From NCBI RefSeq assembly GCF_014133895.1, contig NC_050727.1, forward strand, positions 1,178,001 through 1,242,000: a stretch of DNA of 64,000 nucleotides, read 5' to 3'. The DNA is from Torulaspora globosa. Its lineage: Eukaryota; Ascomycota; Saccharomycetes; Saccharomycetales; Saccharomycetaceae. This document shows positions 20,521 to 29,621 of this stretch, one piece after another (position 1 is the first letter of the stretch; every line of letters begins with the position of its first letter). Below the pieces are notes generated by a model, which was not told the origin of the DNA, did not search any database, and saw only the letters and a program-made list of their open reading frames with translations. The translations under genes were made by a program, and so were the position numbers.

Positions 20521-22233
20521 ATGGGTAGACGAAAGATTGAAATCCAGCCGATCCGGGAGGAGAGGAACCGGACCGTGACGTTCATCAAACGTAAGGCAGG
20601 TCTGTTCAAGAAGGCGCATGAGCTGGCGGTGTTGTGCCAGGTGGACGTGGCGGTCCTGATTTTGGGTTCGAACAACACTTTTTATGAGTTTTCGTCCGTG
20701 GACATGCAGAATATGATCGAGTACTACCAGAGGGATGATCTGGCGCACGACGTGAAGGGACCGTCGGATTTTGGAGCGTACCAGAGGAAGTCGCACATAA
20801 CGCTCAACAAACATGCCGGGCGGAAGTCGCGGAAGGGCTACTATGGCGCTGGGAGCAGCGGACAGCAGCGACAGGGGATGGCCGAGCAGCAGGAGGACGA
20901 GAACGGCGAGGAAGAGGCGGAAGACGAGGAGGAGGAGGACGCAGAGGACAGTGACAGGCGGGAGGATCGGCGTGCGGGCTCGAGAGAGCCCAGCGTGACG
21001 GCGGGCGCGAGGCTTACGCGGAGTGCTCTCAAAAGAGAGCAGCAGCAGCAGCAATCGGAGGCCAAGAAACAGAAGATAGACGCCCAGCTGCCGAAATTCA
21101 ATCCTTTGCAGCAGATGGTGCAGAGACAGTTCCAAAATCTGTATAAGGCAGCGTCGAATCCGCCGAGCCAGGCGGGCTCCTCGATGCTTGGAAACTCACC
21201 AGCGGTACCGGAGAGCGCAGCTCGTGCCGAGATCAGCTATAGTAGCGGGTCGCTTGATACCTCAACCAAAGTGCCGGAAGCGGCGGGGGTTACAGCGTTG
21301 CAGAACGCGGTGCCGGTGGGTAGCACGCCGTCGAGCCGGATAAACTCGCAAGTTGACAGCAAGAGAAGGCCTGTTCTTAGAGTCCAGATCCCGAGTAGCA
21401 ACACATCGTACAATCCGGCGATTCAGAGCGCATCTTCGTCTAGTTCGTCTGTTGGAGCGACTAACGCAAACGCAAGCGTGGCTGGTCTCGTCTCCAGGAA
21501 TTCAAGCGCTGTAAGGTACGATTTGCCAGCGAACCAACAGACCCCAAAGAGGCAGACGCCGCCTGCTGGCGCTATCCAGGGAAGCGACATTGGCGCAAAA
21601 TATCTGATGCCGGACAAGAACGATCCGAATAGACTAAGTGCGAAGCCGCCGAGCGGCAACTCCTTCGGACTGCCGCCGATGTTCTCGGCATCGCCGGCAT
21701 ACCCCCCATATCTCGCCACGCCATTGCAGGCTTCCGGCATTGGCGGCCACTCAGCAAATATCCATGGCCCGCCATATCCCATGTTGAAACAATTACAGAT
21801 GTCCCAACAATACGTGCAACAGCACCATCAACACCAAGGCCAGGCAAACTTGCCGGCGCAAACACCACGCAATCCCGTACGAGCATCTACACCCCCACCC
21901 GGCGACCATTCAGCCGGACCTTTAACGGGCTCGTTGCCATCGAAATTCGCTCATGATCTGATGGTGCCATCGCCCAACACTACAATGTCAATGTTCCAAG
22001 ACTGGACCATTGGTCCTGGTACAGCCAAGGCCCCTCCAAGCATACCAAGTAATCCGGTCCCCGGAAGCGAGATCCCAGCATCTACTTACAACAACGGAAG
22101 TACTGGTTTGACTCCATATATGATGGTAAATCAGACTCCACTGGTCAACCGGTTCTTCAGTTTCTCAAGTGATGCAACAGATGATAAAAATCATGGAAAT
22201 ACAGATGTTCTCAGCAACAGCAAAGGTCCTTGA
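20521..22233 (+). CDS. RLM1: MADS-box transcription factor, RLM1/SMP1 type
   Basis: 570 aa from the ATG at 20521; the frame is open slightly upstream, but this Met gives the canonical start [11 protein letters not shown]. Residues 1 to about 60 form a MEF2-class MADS domain with [20 protein letters not shown], and [15 protein letters not shown] favours Rlm1 over Smp1. An acidic Glu/Asp run and a Gln run follow, then a long Ser/Pro/Asn-rich tail. Rlm1 activates cell-wall genes downstream of the MAP kinase Slt2. S. cerevisiae has RLM1 (YPL089C) and SMP1 (YBR182C) in matching positions; only one gene is here. Docking sites are not visible by eye. Confidence 0.92.
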   Translation: MGRRKIEIQPIREERNRTVTFIKRKAGLFKKAHELAVLCQVDVAVLILGSNNTFYEFSSVDMQNMIEYYQRDDLAHDVKGPSDFGAYQRKSHITLNKHAGRKSRKGYYGAGSSGQQRQGMAEQQEDENGEEEAEDEEEEDAEDSDRREDRRAGSREPSVTAGARLTRSALKREQQQQQSEAKKQKIDAQLPKFNPLQQMVQRQFQNLYKAASNPPSQAGSSMLGNSPAVPESAARAEISYSSGSLDTSTKVPEAAGVTALQNAVPVGSTPSSRINSQVDSKRRPVLRVQIPSSNTSYNPAIQSASSSSSSVGATNANASVAGLVSRNSSAVRYDLPANQQTPKRQTPPAGAIQGSDIGAKYLMPDKNDPNRLSAKPPSGNSFGLPPMFSASPAYPPYLATPLQASGIGGHSANIHGPPYPMLKQLQMSQQYVQQHHQHQGQANLPAQTPRNPVRASTPPPGDHSAGPLTGSLPSKFAHDLMVPSPNTTMSMFQDWTIGPGTAKAPPSIPSNPVPGSEIPASTYNNGSTGLTPYMMVNQTPLVNRFFSFSSDATDDKNHGNTDVLSNSKGP

Positions 22234-22721
22234 CTCCCACGTATAGCATGTAGTTGTCCTAGTAACTACCTATTTTGCATCATACTTCAAGTCGTTAACT
22301 CCAAACGTCAGCAGATCTTAGTGGACTGTCAACTATTTAAACACCCAAACATCCATGTCCTCCATCCTAACATTCTAACATCCTGTTTGCATCGTCTAAA
22401 AAATTTGCGTGAATGCACGCGCGTCTTCCATTGGCGGTTGCCGAGGTGGCGGAGAGAAGCTTGGATCTAGGCTGGCTGACTGTCCTTGCCAGAGCGTACG
22501 TTCCTTCTGGTTGGCTTGGTAGGACGATCGCCTAGGCAGGGAGGTTCCGTCAGTCTAGGCAGACTTACCGAGGGAAGTCCTTTCGAGCCAGCAGGAAGAA
22601 CTGCTAGGTTGGAAAAACTTGCATGGCCCTTAGGCTAGGTCATTATGAAATTTCATGCTCTAGAAGTGGCATCGTTGAAATCTATTGAGAGCAGCAAGAG
22701 ATCAAAGACTAGTGAGACACC
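22234..22721 (+). promoter_or_regulatory. RPS6 promoter region
   Basis: 488 bp between the RLM1 stop and the RPS6 start. It contains a Rap1-type site (22341-22353) and, from about 22430 to 22640, a GC-richer stretch with five copies of CTAGGC or CTAGGT. No second gene or tRNA is recognisable. Confidence 0.7.
22341..22353 (+). promoter_or_regulatory. Candidate Rap1 site upstream of RPS6
   Basis: ACACCCAAACATC matches the Rap1 consensus RMACCCANNCAYY at every position. It lies about 370 bp before the RPS6 ATG, a usual distance for yeast ribosomal-protein promoters. A weaker CATCCTAACATT-like copy follows near 22363. Confidence 0.65.
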
Positions 22722-23693
22722 ATGAAGGTATGTTATAGATGAGATTTTTAGCTACCAGGCTGATAGGCATTGTCCGAGTAAGACAGAAGTTATCATCCAA
22801 ATTGAACATGAGAAGCAAGCAAACGCATATTGAGCTATGAAAAGACCAAGCCTCTTCGTGCAAGTCTTTTGAGAGATACTAGGTAGTACCGATTTATGTC
22901 AAAATGGAATGTTAAGTGTCTTCGATCGGCATTGTTGAAATGATTTCTAATGCTTCTTGTTACTAACATTTCATGCCATTTATTGTAGTTGAACATTGCT
23001 TACCCAGTTAACGGTAGTCAAAAGACTGTCGACATCGATGATGAACACAGAATCCGTGTCTTCTACGACAAGAGAATTGGTCAAGAAGTCGAGGGTGAAG
23101 CCGTCGGTGACGAATTCAAGGGTTACGTCTTCAAGATCTCCGGTGGTAACGACAAACAAGGTTTCCCAATGAAGCAAGGTGTCTTGTTGCCAACCAGAGT
23201 TAAGTTGTTGCTCTCAAAAGGTCACTCTTGTTACAGACCAAGAAGAAACGGTGAAAGAAAGAGAAAGTCCGTCAGAGGTGCTATCGTTGGCCCAGATTTG
23301 GCTGTCTTGTCCTTGGTCATCGTCAAGAAGGGTGAACAAGAATTGGAGGGTGTTACTGACACTGTCGTTCCAAAGAGATTGGGTCCAAAGAGAGCCAACA
23401 ACATCAGAAAGTTCTTTGGTTTGACCAAGGAAGATGATGTCCGTGACTACGTTGTCAGAAGAGAAATCGTCAAGGGTGAAAAGACTTACACCAAGGCTCC
23501 AAAGATCCAAAGATTGGTTACTCCTCAAAGATTGCAAAGAAAGAGACACCAGAGAGCTTTGAAGGTTAGAAACGCTCAAGCTCAAAGAGAGGCTGCTGCT
23601 GAATACGCTCAATTGTTGGCCAAGAGATTGTCCGAAAGAAAGGCTGAAAAGGCTGAAATTAGAAAGAGAAGAGCCTCCTCTTTGAAGGCTTAG
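22722..23693 (+). CDS. RPS6: 40S ribosomal protein S6 (eS6), spliced
   Basis: Two exons: ATGAAG at 22722-22727, then 22989-23693, giving 236 aa, the usual yeast length. The spliced protein starts [14 protein letters not shown] and continues through [19 protein letters not shown]. The C-terminus RRASSLKA keeps the phosphorylated serines of the family, targets of the TORC1 and Ypk3 pathway. Codons are extremely biased (AAG, AGA, TTG, GGT), as expected for a highly expressed gene. It is the single counterpart of RPS6A (YPL090C) and RPS6B (YBR181C). It converges on GLR1. Confidence 0.98.
22728..22988 (+). other. Spliceosomal intron of RPS6
   Basis: 261 nt with 5' splice site GTATGT (22728-22733), branch site TACTAAC (22961-22967) and 3' TAG ending at 22988, 21 nt after the branch box. 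It follows the second codon, as in S. cerevisiae RPS6A and RPS6B. I saw no snoRNA boxes inside it. Confidence 0.97.
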
Positions 23694-23882
23694 GTCTTAT
23701 GCCACGATGAACCCGCATAATTTTATATTTCATCCCCCGGTATATGTCCTTTGACTCTAGTCTAATATCTACTTCTGTTTTTATTTTGTATTGTAAACAA
23801 GAGTTAACCAATTTTAAAGTGTATGTGTCGAAACATCTAATTACTCTTCGTACAACGAATATCTGGCGCTGGTGTGCCGCTT

Positions 23883-25334
23883 TTATCTCAGAGTGACCAA
23901 TTCTTCGGCGCTCGTGGGGTGAATGGCCACGCAGTTATCGAAATCAGCCTTGGTGGCTCCCATCTTGATGGCTACGCCGAAACCTTGCAGAATCTCGGCT
24001 GAAGAATCACCAACAATGTGCAGGCCAACGACTTTTTCTTCCGGTCCAGCACAGATCAGCTTGTATCTGGTTGGAGACTTGTCCTTCAACATTGCGTAGT
24101 ACATTGCCGTAAACTTGGTGTTATAGATTCTGATGTTCTCGTGGCCATATTCTTCGATGGCCTCTTTTTCTGTCAGCCCAATAGAACCTGCTTCTGGATG
24201 CGAGAAAATGACACTGGGCACATTTTTATAGTCGAGCTTGTCGTTTCTGCATGACTCGGGACCGAACAGCCTGTTTGCCAACTTTCTTCCTGCAGCAATT
24301 GCTACTGGAGTTAATTCCACCTTACCGACAACGTCACCGAGAGAATAAATGCCATTGACAGAACTGTTTTGGTATTCATCGACAACAATTTGCCCGCGGT
24401 AGTCGACTTTCACACCCACATTCTCTAGACCAATACCTGACAATGATCTGCGGCCGACGGTCCAGATCAAAGAATCCACATCGTTAATCACTTCCTTGGT
24501 GTCCAAGTGAACTGTGAGTTTTTTGGTGGCTTCGTCTCTTTCAACTTTTTCCACTTTGGATAACTTGTGAACGTTGATGCCCTCGTTGACGTAATGATCG
24601 GTGATTGTCTCTTGGATTGAGGTATCGAACTTTCTTAGCACGGTTTCTCCCCTTATAACCAAGTGAGTGTCCGAACCCAAGCCATGGAACACTCCAGCGA
24701 ACTCAATGCCGATGTAACCAGCACCTACAATCACAACCTTCTTAGGCTGATGTTCCAGAGCGAAGAATCCGTCCGAATCCGTACCGTACTCGTACCCCTG
24801 GATTCCCTCAGGCACTATTGGCTTCCCACCGGTCGCAACCAAAATGTGATCAGCCGAAAAAACCTCTGTCTTGTTATCATGAGTCTTGACCTCAACTTTG
24901 CCTTCTCCAGTGAATTTAGCCCATCCGAACAACACATCCACACCCTCTTTGGCCAGATTGGTAGCATAAATTCCGTTCAATCTATGGATGTATGCGTCTC
25001 TTTTCTTCTTAAAGGCTTCCCAGTTGAATTGCAAGTGCTCGTCGTCCAATGGAAACTTCTCGAACAAGCCGTACTCATGAGCTTGCTTCACTCTGGTGGC
25101 CAGGTCAGAAGCGTACCACATAACCTTCTTCGGAACGCAGCCAACATTGACACAGGTTCCACCCAAAGCCTTCCCTTCGATCAGCAACGTCTTGGCACCA
25201 TATGAGGCTGCTCTTCTAGAAGAAGCAACTCCACCAGAGCCACCTCCTATCACCAAGTAATCGTAATGTTTAACCGTAGACATAGCTCTTCTCAATATTA
25301 TTCTCTGAATGCCGTATCTCACTGGAAAAATCAT
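23883..25334 (-). CDS. GLR1: Glutathione reductase, likely cytosolic and mitochondrial
   Basis: 483 aa, ATG at 25334 (S. cerevisiae 483). FAD-binding GGGSGG is at residues 30-35, the redox disulfide is C61 and C66 ([13 protein letters not shown]), and the C-terminal catalytic pair is H472 and E477 in [12 protein letters not shown]. It reduces oxidised glutathione with NADPH. The first 17 residues, with Arg and hydrophobic side chains, look like a mitochondrial leader, and a second Met at 18 begins [16 protein letters not shown]. cerevisiae GLR1 makes both forms from two starts, and the arrangement is kept here. Confidence 0.97.
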   Translation of the reverse strand: MIFPVRYGIQRIILRRAMSTVKHYDYLVIGGGSGGVASSRRAASYGAKTLLIEGKALGGTCVNVGCVPKKVMWYASDLATRVKQAHEYGLFEKFPLDDEHLQFNWEAFKKKRDAYIHRLNGIYATNLAKEGVDVLFGWAKFTGEGKVEVKTHDNKTEVFSADHILVATGGKPIVPEGIQGYEYGTDSDGFFALEHQPKKVVIVGAGYIGIEFAGVFHGLGSDTHLVIRGETVLRKFDTSIQETITDHYVNEGINVHKLSKVEKVERDEATKKLTVHLDTKEVINDVDSLIWTVGRRSLSGIGLENVGVKVDYRGQIVVDEYQNSSVNGIYSLGDVVGKVELTPVAIAAGRKLANRLFGPESCRNDKLDYKNVPSVIFSHPEAGSIGLTEKEAIEEYGHENIRIYNTKFTAMYYAMLKDKSPTRYKLICAGPEEKVVGLHIVGDSSAEILQGFGVAIKMGATKADFDNCVAIHPTSAEELVTLR

Positions 25335-25633
25335 TCAACAGCTAAAAAGCTCTGATATATTGCAACAATTCTGACAACACTAGGCTCTATATATTCATAT
25401 TTATTGGATTACAAATCGCTGCTAGGAGTGGTGGTTCCTTGCTGGGGAGGTGTCTCGAAGCGTCACTAGAAAAAAAAATGGCATCAGTAAGAAATTTAAT
25501 TAATTATTAATTAATGCTATATTTTATTGGTTCGAAGATAGTTAGGAGCTGTTGAAAGCCATTATAAATCCATCTGGCATTGAACGATGTCATCTAACTG
25601 GTTCTCGACATAGCCTGCGAAACCTCTGCGGCT

Positions 25634-26995
25634 TTAGCAGGAGTACACCTCAGATTTCTCTGGTTGCTTGCCCTTGGAGGTATCAGTGCTTACTTCCGAA
25701 ACTGAATCGCGGCTTGTGATATGCTTGAACATACAGGTGAGTTCTGGGATGATGCCTGTGCAGCAAATGCCAACCAGGCAGACGAGAGTCCACAAAATGC
25801 AAATGACCGCGTAGATGGTACCGATGACCCTGAAGGCGGACATGGGCACGACTTGATTGTAATGATGCCAGATGCCGGCGCTGCCTAAAGACATAGTCCC
25901 CATGGGGAAAGTCATGGCAAACCAGCCTTTGTGGAAATGATATATCCGTTTCACCCGTATCTCGCCGTTGTGCTCTTCCTCGGTCGTTGTACGGTAATAG
26001 GACGCCACTCCAGCGAAGCCGATGATGGTGAAGAAGTATCCCATTGCAAGTAGAGCTAGTGCCAGGAGCAGTCCAATAATCTTGACACACCACGGCACGG
26101 CGACCAAAAGTATGTCTTGCTGCGTGTTTGTAGCGCTTGCAGAGTAGTATTTTGCAACATATAGTCTCACGTCCTCTGTCAACAGCACTATACCGTAGCT
26201 TGCCTGGCCCATGGGACCGAGCAGCAAAAATAGTGAAAATACCTGACCCATAGGTGGGATTTTGTTAACATAAAGACTCCAGAAGAAGATCGTTATGATA
26301 ATGAAAACAAATATCACGGCGTGCAGCCAGATCAACGCCGTGATAACAAGGATAGTCAGTTGAGTTTTCCTGCTATAGATTTCCCCGAACAAGTCGGTCA
26401 TCGTGAAGTAACTGCTGCTTGAAGCCGCCACGACAAGAGGGACCACCAACAAAACGAGCACACTTTTTAATCCTTCAGTTGAGACATGCGCATTTGGCAC
26501 TGCCAGATGGCCTTTTTTATGCTTTCTTTTAGGGAATCTCTGCCAGAGGAGGAATGAGATTCCCCAAGCACCTATTAAAGAGGTCGCTACGTCATACCAC
26601 CATAGCACATATGCCATCTTCATCATTCTCTTTGAGACAACAGGATTTTTAACTTCGTCCTGAGCCAAGGTAGCGATGTAATTGACAATCGTAATCAATC
26701 CCATGGAATACGTACCCCAGAAGACATTGTTCGAAGGGTTGCGGAAGTATTGCTTGAAGTACTCGCCAAGCGACCTCTCTCTAACGAACCTGAACATATG
26801 TAGCATTTGCAGTATTTGGAGACCGATAAAGAGCAAGCATGCTAATGCAAACATAGGGTATGAACAGTACCGTAACCACCGAGCCTCGTAAGGAAAGTCA
26901 TGCATCAAATTAGATGAGATGCCAGTTGCCATGACCATAACGTAAAAGAAAGGCTCAAAGCACCCCGTCAATCGGGTAAAAAGGGAGTCCTCCAT
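25634..26995 (-). CDS. SSU1: Plasma-membrane sulfite efflux pump Ssu1
   Basis: 453 aa from the first ATG at 26995; the frame is open further upstream but without an ATG. About ten hydrophobic helices and the blocks FLLLGPMGQASYGIVLL, YVLWWYDVATSLIGAWGISF and MTFPMGTMSLG place it in the tellurite-resistance/dicarboxylate (TDT) family as Ssu1, which exports free sulfite and decides sulfite tolerance in wine yeasts. It lies next to GLR1 as in S. cerevisiae. After the TAA stop the frame stays open for 23 more codons to 25562. Confidence 0.95.
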   Translation of the reverse strand: MEDSLFTRLTGCFEPFFYVMVMATGISSNLMHDFPYEARWLRYCSYPMFALACLLFIGLQILQMLHMFRFVRERSLGEYFKQYFRNPSNNVFWGTYSMGLITIVNYIATLAQDEVKNPVVSKRMMKMAYVLWWYDVATSLIGAWGISFLLWQRFPKRKHKKGHLAVPNAHVSTEGLKSVLVLLVVPLVVAASSSSYFTMTDLFGEIYSRKTQLTILVITALIWLHAVIFVFIIITIFFWSLYVNKIPPMGQVFSLFLLLGPMGQASYGIVLLTEDVRLYVAKYYSASATNTQQDILLVAVPWCVKIIGLLLALALLAMGYFFTIIGFAGVASYYRTTTEEEHNGEIRVKRIYHFHKGWFAMTFPMGTMSLGSAGIWHHYNQVVPMSAFRVIGTIYAVICILWTLVCLVGICCTGIIPELTCMFKHITSRDSVSEVSTDTSKGKQPEKSEVYSC

Positions 26996-27446
26996 TGCAG
27001 CGTTCCACACTGCCACTAGCTGGGAAACCAATTTCCACTGGAGAGGGCGGAATCACTGCCTATTCATATACTGATCGCCTTCCAGTTCGTAGTTTCTTGA
27101 CTCATTGCGGTCCATTTTGCCAAGACGCCGGTTACCATGGGCGCAGCCAATCAGAACGCTCAGAGCCTCGTTTAGTCACACAGTTGTGGCTGTGACATAC
27201 TTGCAACCATATAGGAAACAGCCGAATGTATACGGCAAATAACAATAAGACCGGCTAACTGGCGAGAAGTCATCTCTAGGCTCACAATGGCAACAAATTA
27301 GGATGGCGCTCTGACGCGATTTTGAACCATTTTTGGTTTAATCCTTCAACTCTTGGCTGGCGATGGTTGAAAAATTCCAACAGGCTACGGATCAAGATGT
27401 TTTTATTCAATATTTATTATACTAATCGATTGAGTTGAAAAGCTCT
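26996..27446 (-). promoter_or_regulatory. SSU1 upstream region and DTR1 3' flank
   Basis: 451 bp between the SSU1 start and the DTR1 stop. A CCAAT box (GCCAATCAG near 27147) lies about 150 bp before the SSU1 ATG. The DTR1-proximal end is AT-rich, fitting a 3' end. I could not pick out an Fzf1 site by eye. Confidence 0.5.
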
Positions 27447-29213
27447 TTATGGTTTGTATTCTTGATGGAAATAATTGCCATATTTTATTAGGTATAGAAT
27501 GGCTGCAAGCGAAATGACGTTGCAGAGACCTAAACCTGAAAAACACCAGCCGATACCCATGGCAAGATATAGTTTACTTATAATTGCTGAGCTGATCGTA
27601 GCACCTACGTTTCTGAAAAAACTGCTGATTGCAATGGCTCCAGCGGTACGTCTAGCCATTAGTTCACTTAAATATGTCATCGTCGTATTACTGCACCAAG
27701 TCAAACCGAAAGCGCTTAGAGCTGAAAATACGAGGACGACAGACAGATGGTAGTGACGCTGGATTGACCATCCGTAGCCAATGCAGCCTGCAGTATTTAG
27801 GGCTATGCCCCAGATTTGCAGAATGAGGCGATATTCTAGCGGAAATAGTAGACCAGGATGGGAACGTAGCCATCGTTTTCTTAAGTAGTCTGAAAGATGT
27901 CCTCCGGTCTGTGAGCCCAACAGCATCGCTACACCAGGACACACGTAGGATGCGCCGACTTCCAGCATGGAAAGATGGTAGTCGGCCTGTAAAAAATGAG
28001 CAAAAGTGACGGTGAAAGCATAATAGCTGGCAAACAGAAGGGCTGTGCTCAGCGAAGAAACCGTTAGCGGTAGAAATTTAATCATATGCCAGTAGGTAGT
28101 AATGGACGGTTTTGAAGGCCTCGGATATAGCTTTTGAAATAGAGGGCTTTCGTTCACTGGTTTTAAAATACCAATGTCTTGAAATAACCTTATCCTGGGG
28201 GTCTGGACAAATCCGTGTGCTTCTCCAGTCTCCTGGTCCAGGGTTTGGATTTCATCATTTTTGCTTGCGGTGTTCCAGCGTTGATCGCCATTACCAACTA
28301 TGCACCTTAGGGTTTCTGGCAATAAAGCGAGGACTAATAAGAGTGCGACACCGCTCATAATGCTCGTAAAGCCAAAAAGCCACCTCCAGTGATCGCCGTT
28401 CATCAGAATCAAACCTGAAATTATGGGCGCCAGGATGGGTCCCATATTGGGTCCCATCATGAAATATGCGACTGCTTTACCTCGGTTCTTCGGTGCCGAT
28501 ACGTCTGTCACGGTGCCGGTCCCAAGTGCAATGACTGAACTGGATCCGAAAGCTTGGAAAACCCGTAAGATGTAGAGAGCCACAATATTCGCCGGTACAG
28601 TTGCCAATAGAATATTTACTACCATCAAAAGCACTAGTGACATGATGTACAGAAATTTCCGGCCAGTAAGATCAGCAAACATACCCCAGAATAACGGCCC
28701 AACGGCAAAAACCCCCATGAAAACAGACACAGTCGAGTTTATGGTTGTCTCATTAACGTGAAATTCATTTTGCAACAATGGTAACGCCGGAATGTAAATG
28801 TTTCCAGCCATAGGTCCTAAAAATCCAATGTATATGACTATCCCGAAAATCAGAGCTACCTGGCCCTTGGTGAAACAGGTATAGGGCACCCCTTCTCTTG
28901 CCGTGTCCTGAAGCTTTTTCTCATCTAACTGCTCGCCATTTGAGTTATTTAACTCCATAGACTTTTGGCTATCTGGTGAAGCGACTCCCAATCCAGCGCT
29001 CTTGACGCTTTTCGATCGCACACTGTTTGAATCTTCGTCTTCGGCCATCGGTGATGGAACATTCTCCAGTGGGGCAGTTATCGTGCTCAACATGTTGGCG
29101 TCCGTTGACTGAAAAGTTATCATGCTTATGGCTTGATCTATGCCTGGATCTGCCTCAGATTCTGAGTGATCCACTGGATTTCTTTCGCTGTCCATCGCCT
29201 CATTTTTTGTCAT
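27447..29213 (-). CDS. DTR1: MFS transporter Dtr1, dityrosine exporter of sporulation
   Basis: 588 aa from the ATG at 29213; upstream codons are open but have no ATG. S. cerevisiae Dtr1 is 572 aa. A hydrophilic N-terminus (about 130 residues) precedes twelve hydrophobic segments. The drug:H+ antiporter block FADLTGRKFLYIMSLVLL follows helix 2. The family match plus position (YBR180W lies beside RPS6B YBR181C) support Dtr1, which moves bisformyl dityrosine into the prospore for the outer spore wall. A middle-sporulation-like element is upstream. Related MFS pumps (Qdr family) are the alternative. Confidence 0.85.
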   Translation of the reverse strand: MTKNEAMDSERNPVDHSESEADPGIDQAISMITFQSTDANMLSTITAPLENVPSPMAEDEDSNSVRSKSVKSAGLGVASPDSQKSMELNNSNGEQLDEKKLQDTAREGVPYTCFTKGQVALIFGIVIYIGFLGPMAGNIYIPALPLLQNEFHVNETTINSTVSVFMGVFAVGPLFWGMFADLTGRKFLYIMSLVLLMVVNILLATVPANIVALYILRVFQAFGSSSVIALGTGTVTDVSAPKNRGKAVAYFMMGPNMGPILAPIISGLILMNGDHWRWLFGFTSIMSGVALLLVLALLPETLRCIVGNGDQRWNTASKNDEIQTLDQETGEAHGFVQTPRIRLFQDIGILKPVNESPLFQKLYPRPSKPSITTYWHMIKFLPLTVSSLSTALLFASYYAFTVTFAHFLQADYHLSMLEVGASYVCPGVAMLLGSQTGGHLSDYLRKRWLRSHPGLLFPLEYRLILQIWGIALNTAGCIGYGWSIQRHYHLSVVLVFSALSAFGLTWCSNTTMTYLSELMARRTAGAIAISSFFRNVGATISSAIISKLYLAMGIGWCFSGLGLCNVISLAAILYLIKYGNYFHQEYKP

Positions 29214-29621
29214 GCTTAAAATAAATGATTTAGAGGTCAGAGATAATATCGAGCTGTACTGTCGGTTCAATCAGGTACCATCATTTTAGCGTATCAAAAG
29301 CTTCATTTTTGTGGTGGGCGTCGTCGCGTCAGCCGCTGATTTACTGACACTTTCAAATCTGACGGAAAAACTTGACGGAAAATATTAGCAGGGACTGTTT
29401 ACAAGCAGAGCTGAACCCAAAAAGACCCGTCCAATCGGTTATCAGCTTGCTGACTCACCAGTTTTTTCTTTCTCAACATTGATATACCAAAGGTACAGAA
29501 TAATATACAGAATATCGATAATCGTGCGACTCAAAAAGTCCAAAAATGAAATGCAAACTCGCATGACCATCATAAGACCAGAATACCAATAATGGCAGAT
29601 TTCCATAGCACTTTCAAGCTT
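29214..29621 (-). promoter_or_regulatory. DTR1 promoter and NOG1 3' flank
   Basis: 408 bp. Near DTR1 it holds an MSE-like site (29307-29313), and at 29360-29385 two copies of TGACGGAAAA about 14 bp apart whose meaning I do not know. The NOG1 side is AT-rich, fitting a 3' end. No gene is seen. Confidence 0.5.
29307..29313 (-). promoter_or_regulatory. Candidate middle sporulation element (Ndt80 site) for DTR1
   Basis: The minus strand reads CACAAAA within CCACAAAAATG, matching the MSE core CRCAAAW but not the preferred leading G. It lies about 95 bp before the DTR1 ATG. DTR1 of S. cerevisiae is sporulation-specific. Confidence 0.4.

Noticed and set aside
22430..22640. snoRNA or tRNA-Ser/Leu-like gene before RPS6
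   Set aside because: A GGTTGCCGAGGTGGC start looks tRNA-like, but there is no anticodon or T arm and no clear C/D or H/ACA boxes.
25440..25500. Intron-like 3' end (pyrimidine run then TAG) on the minus strand between GLR1 and SSU1
   Set aside because: No GTATGT donor or TACTAAC branch site upstream, and no exon-like frame in phase.
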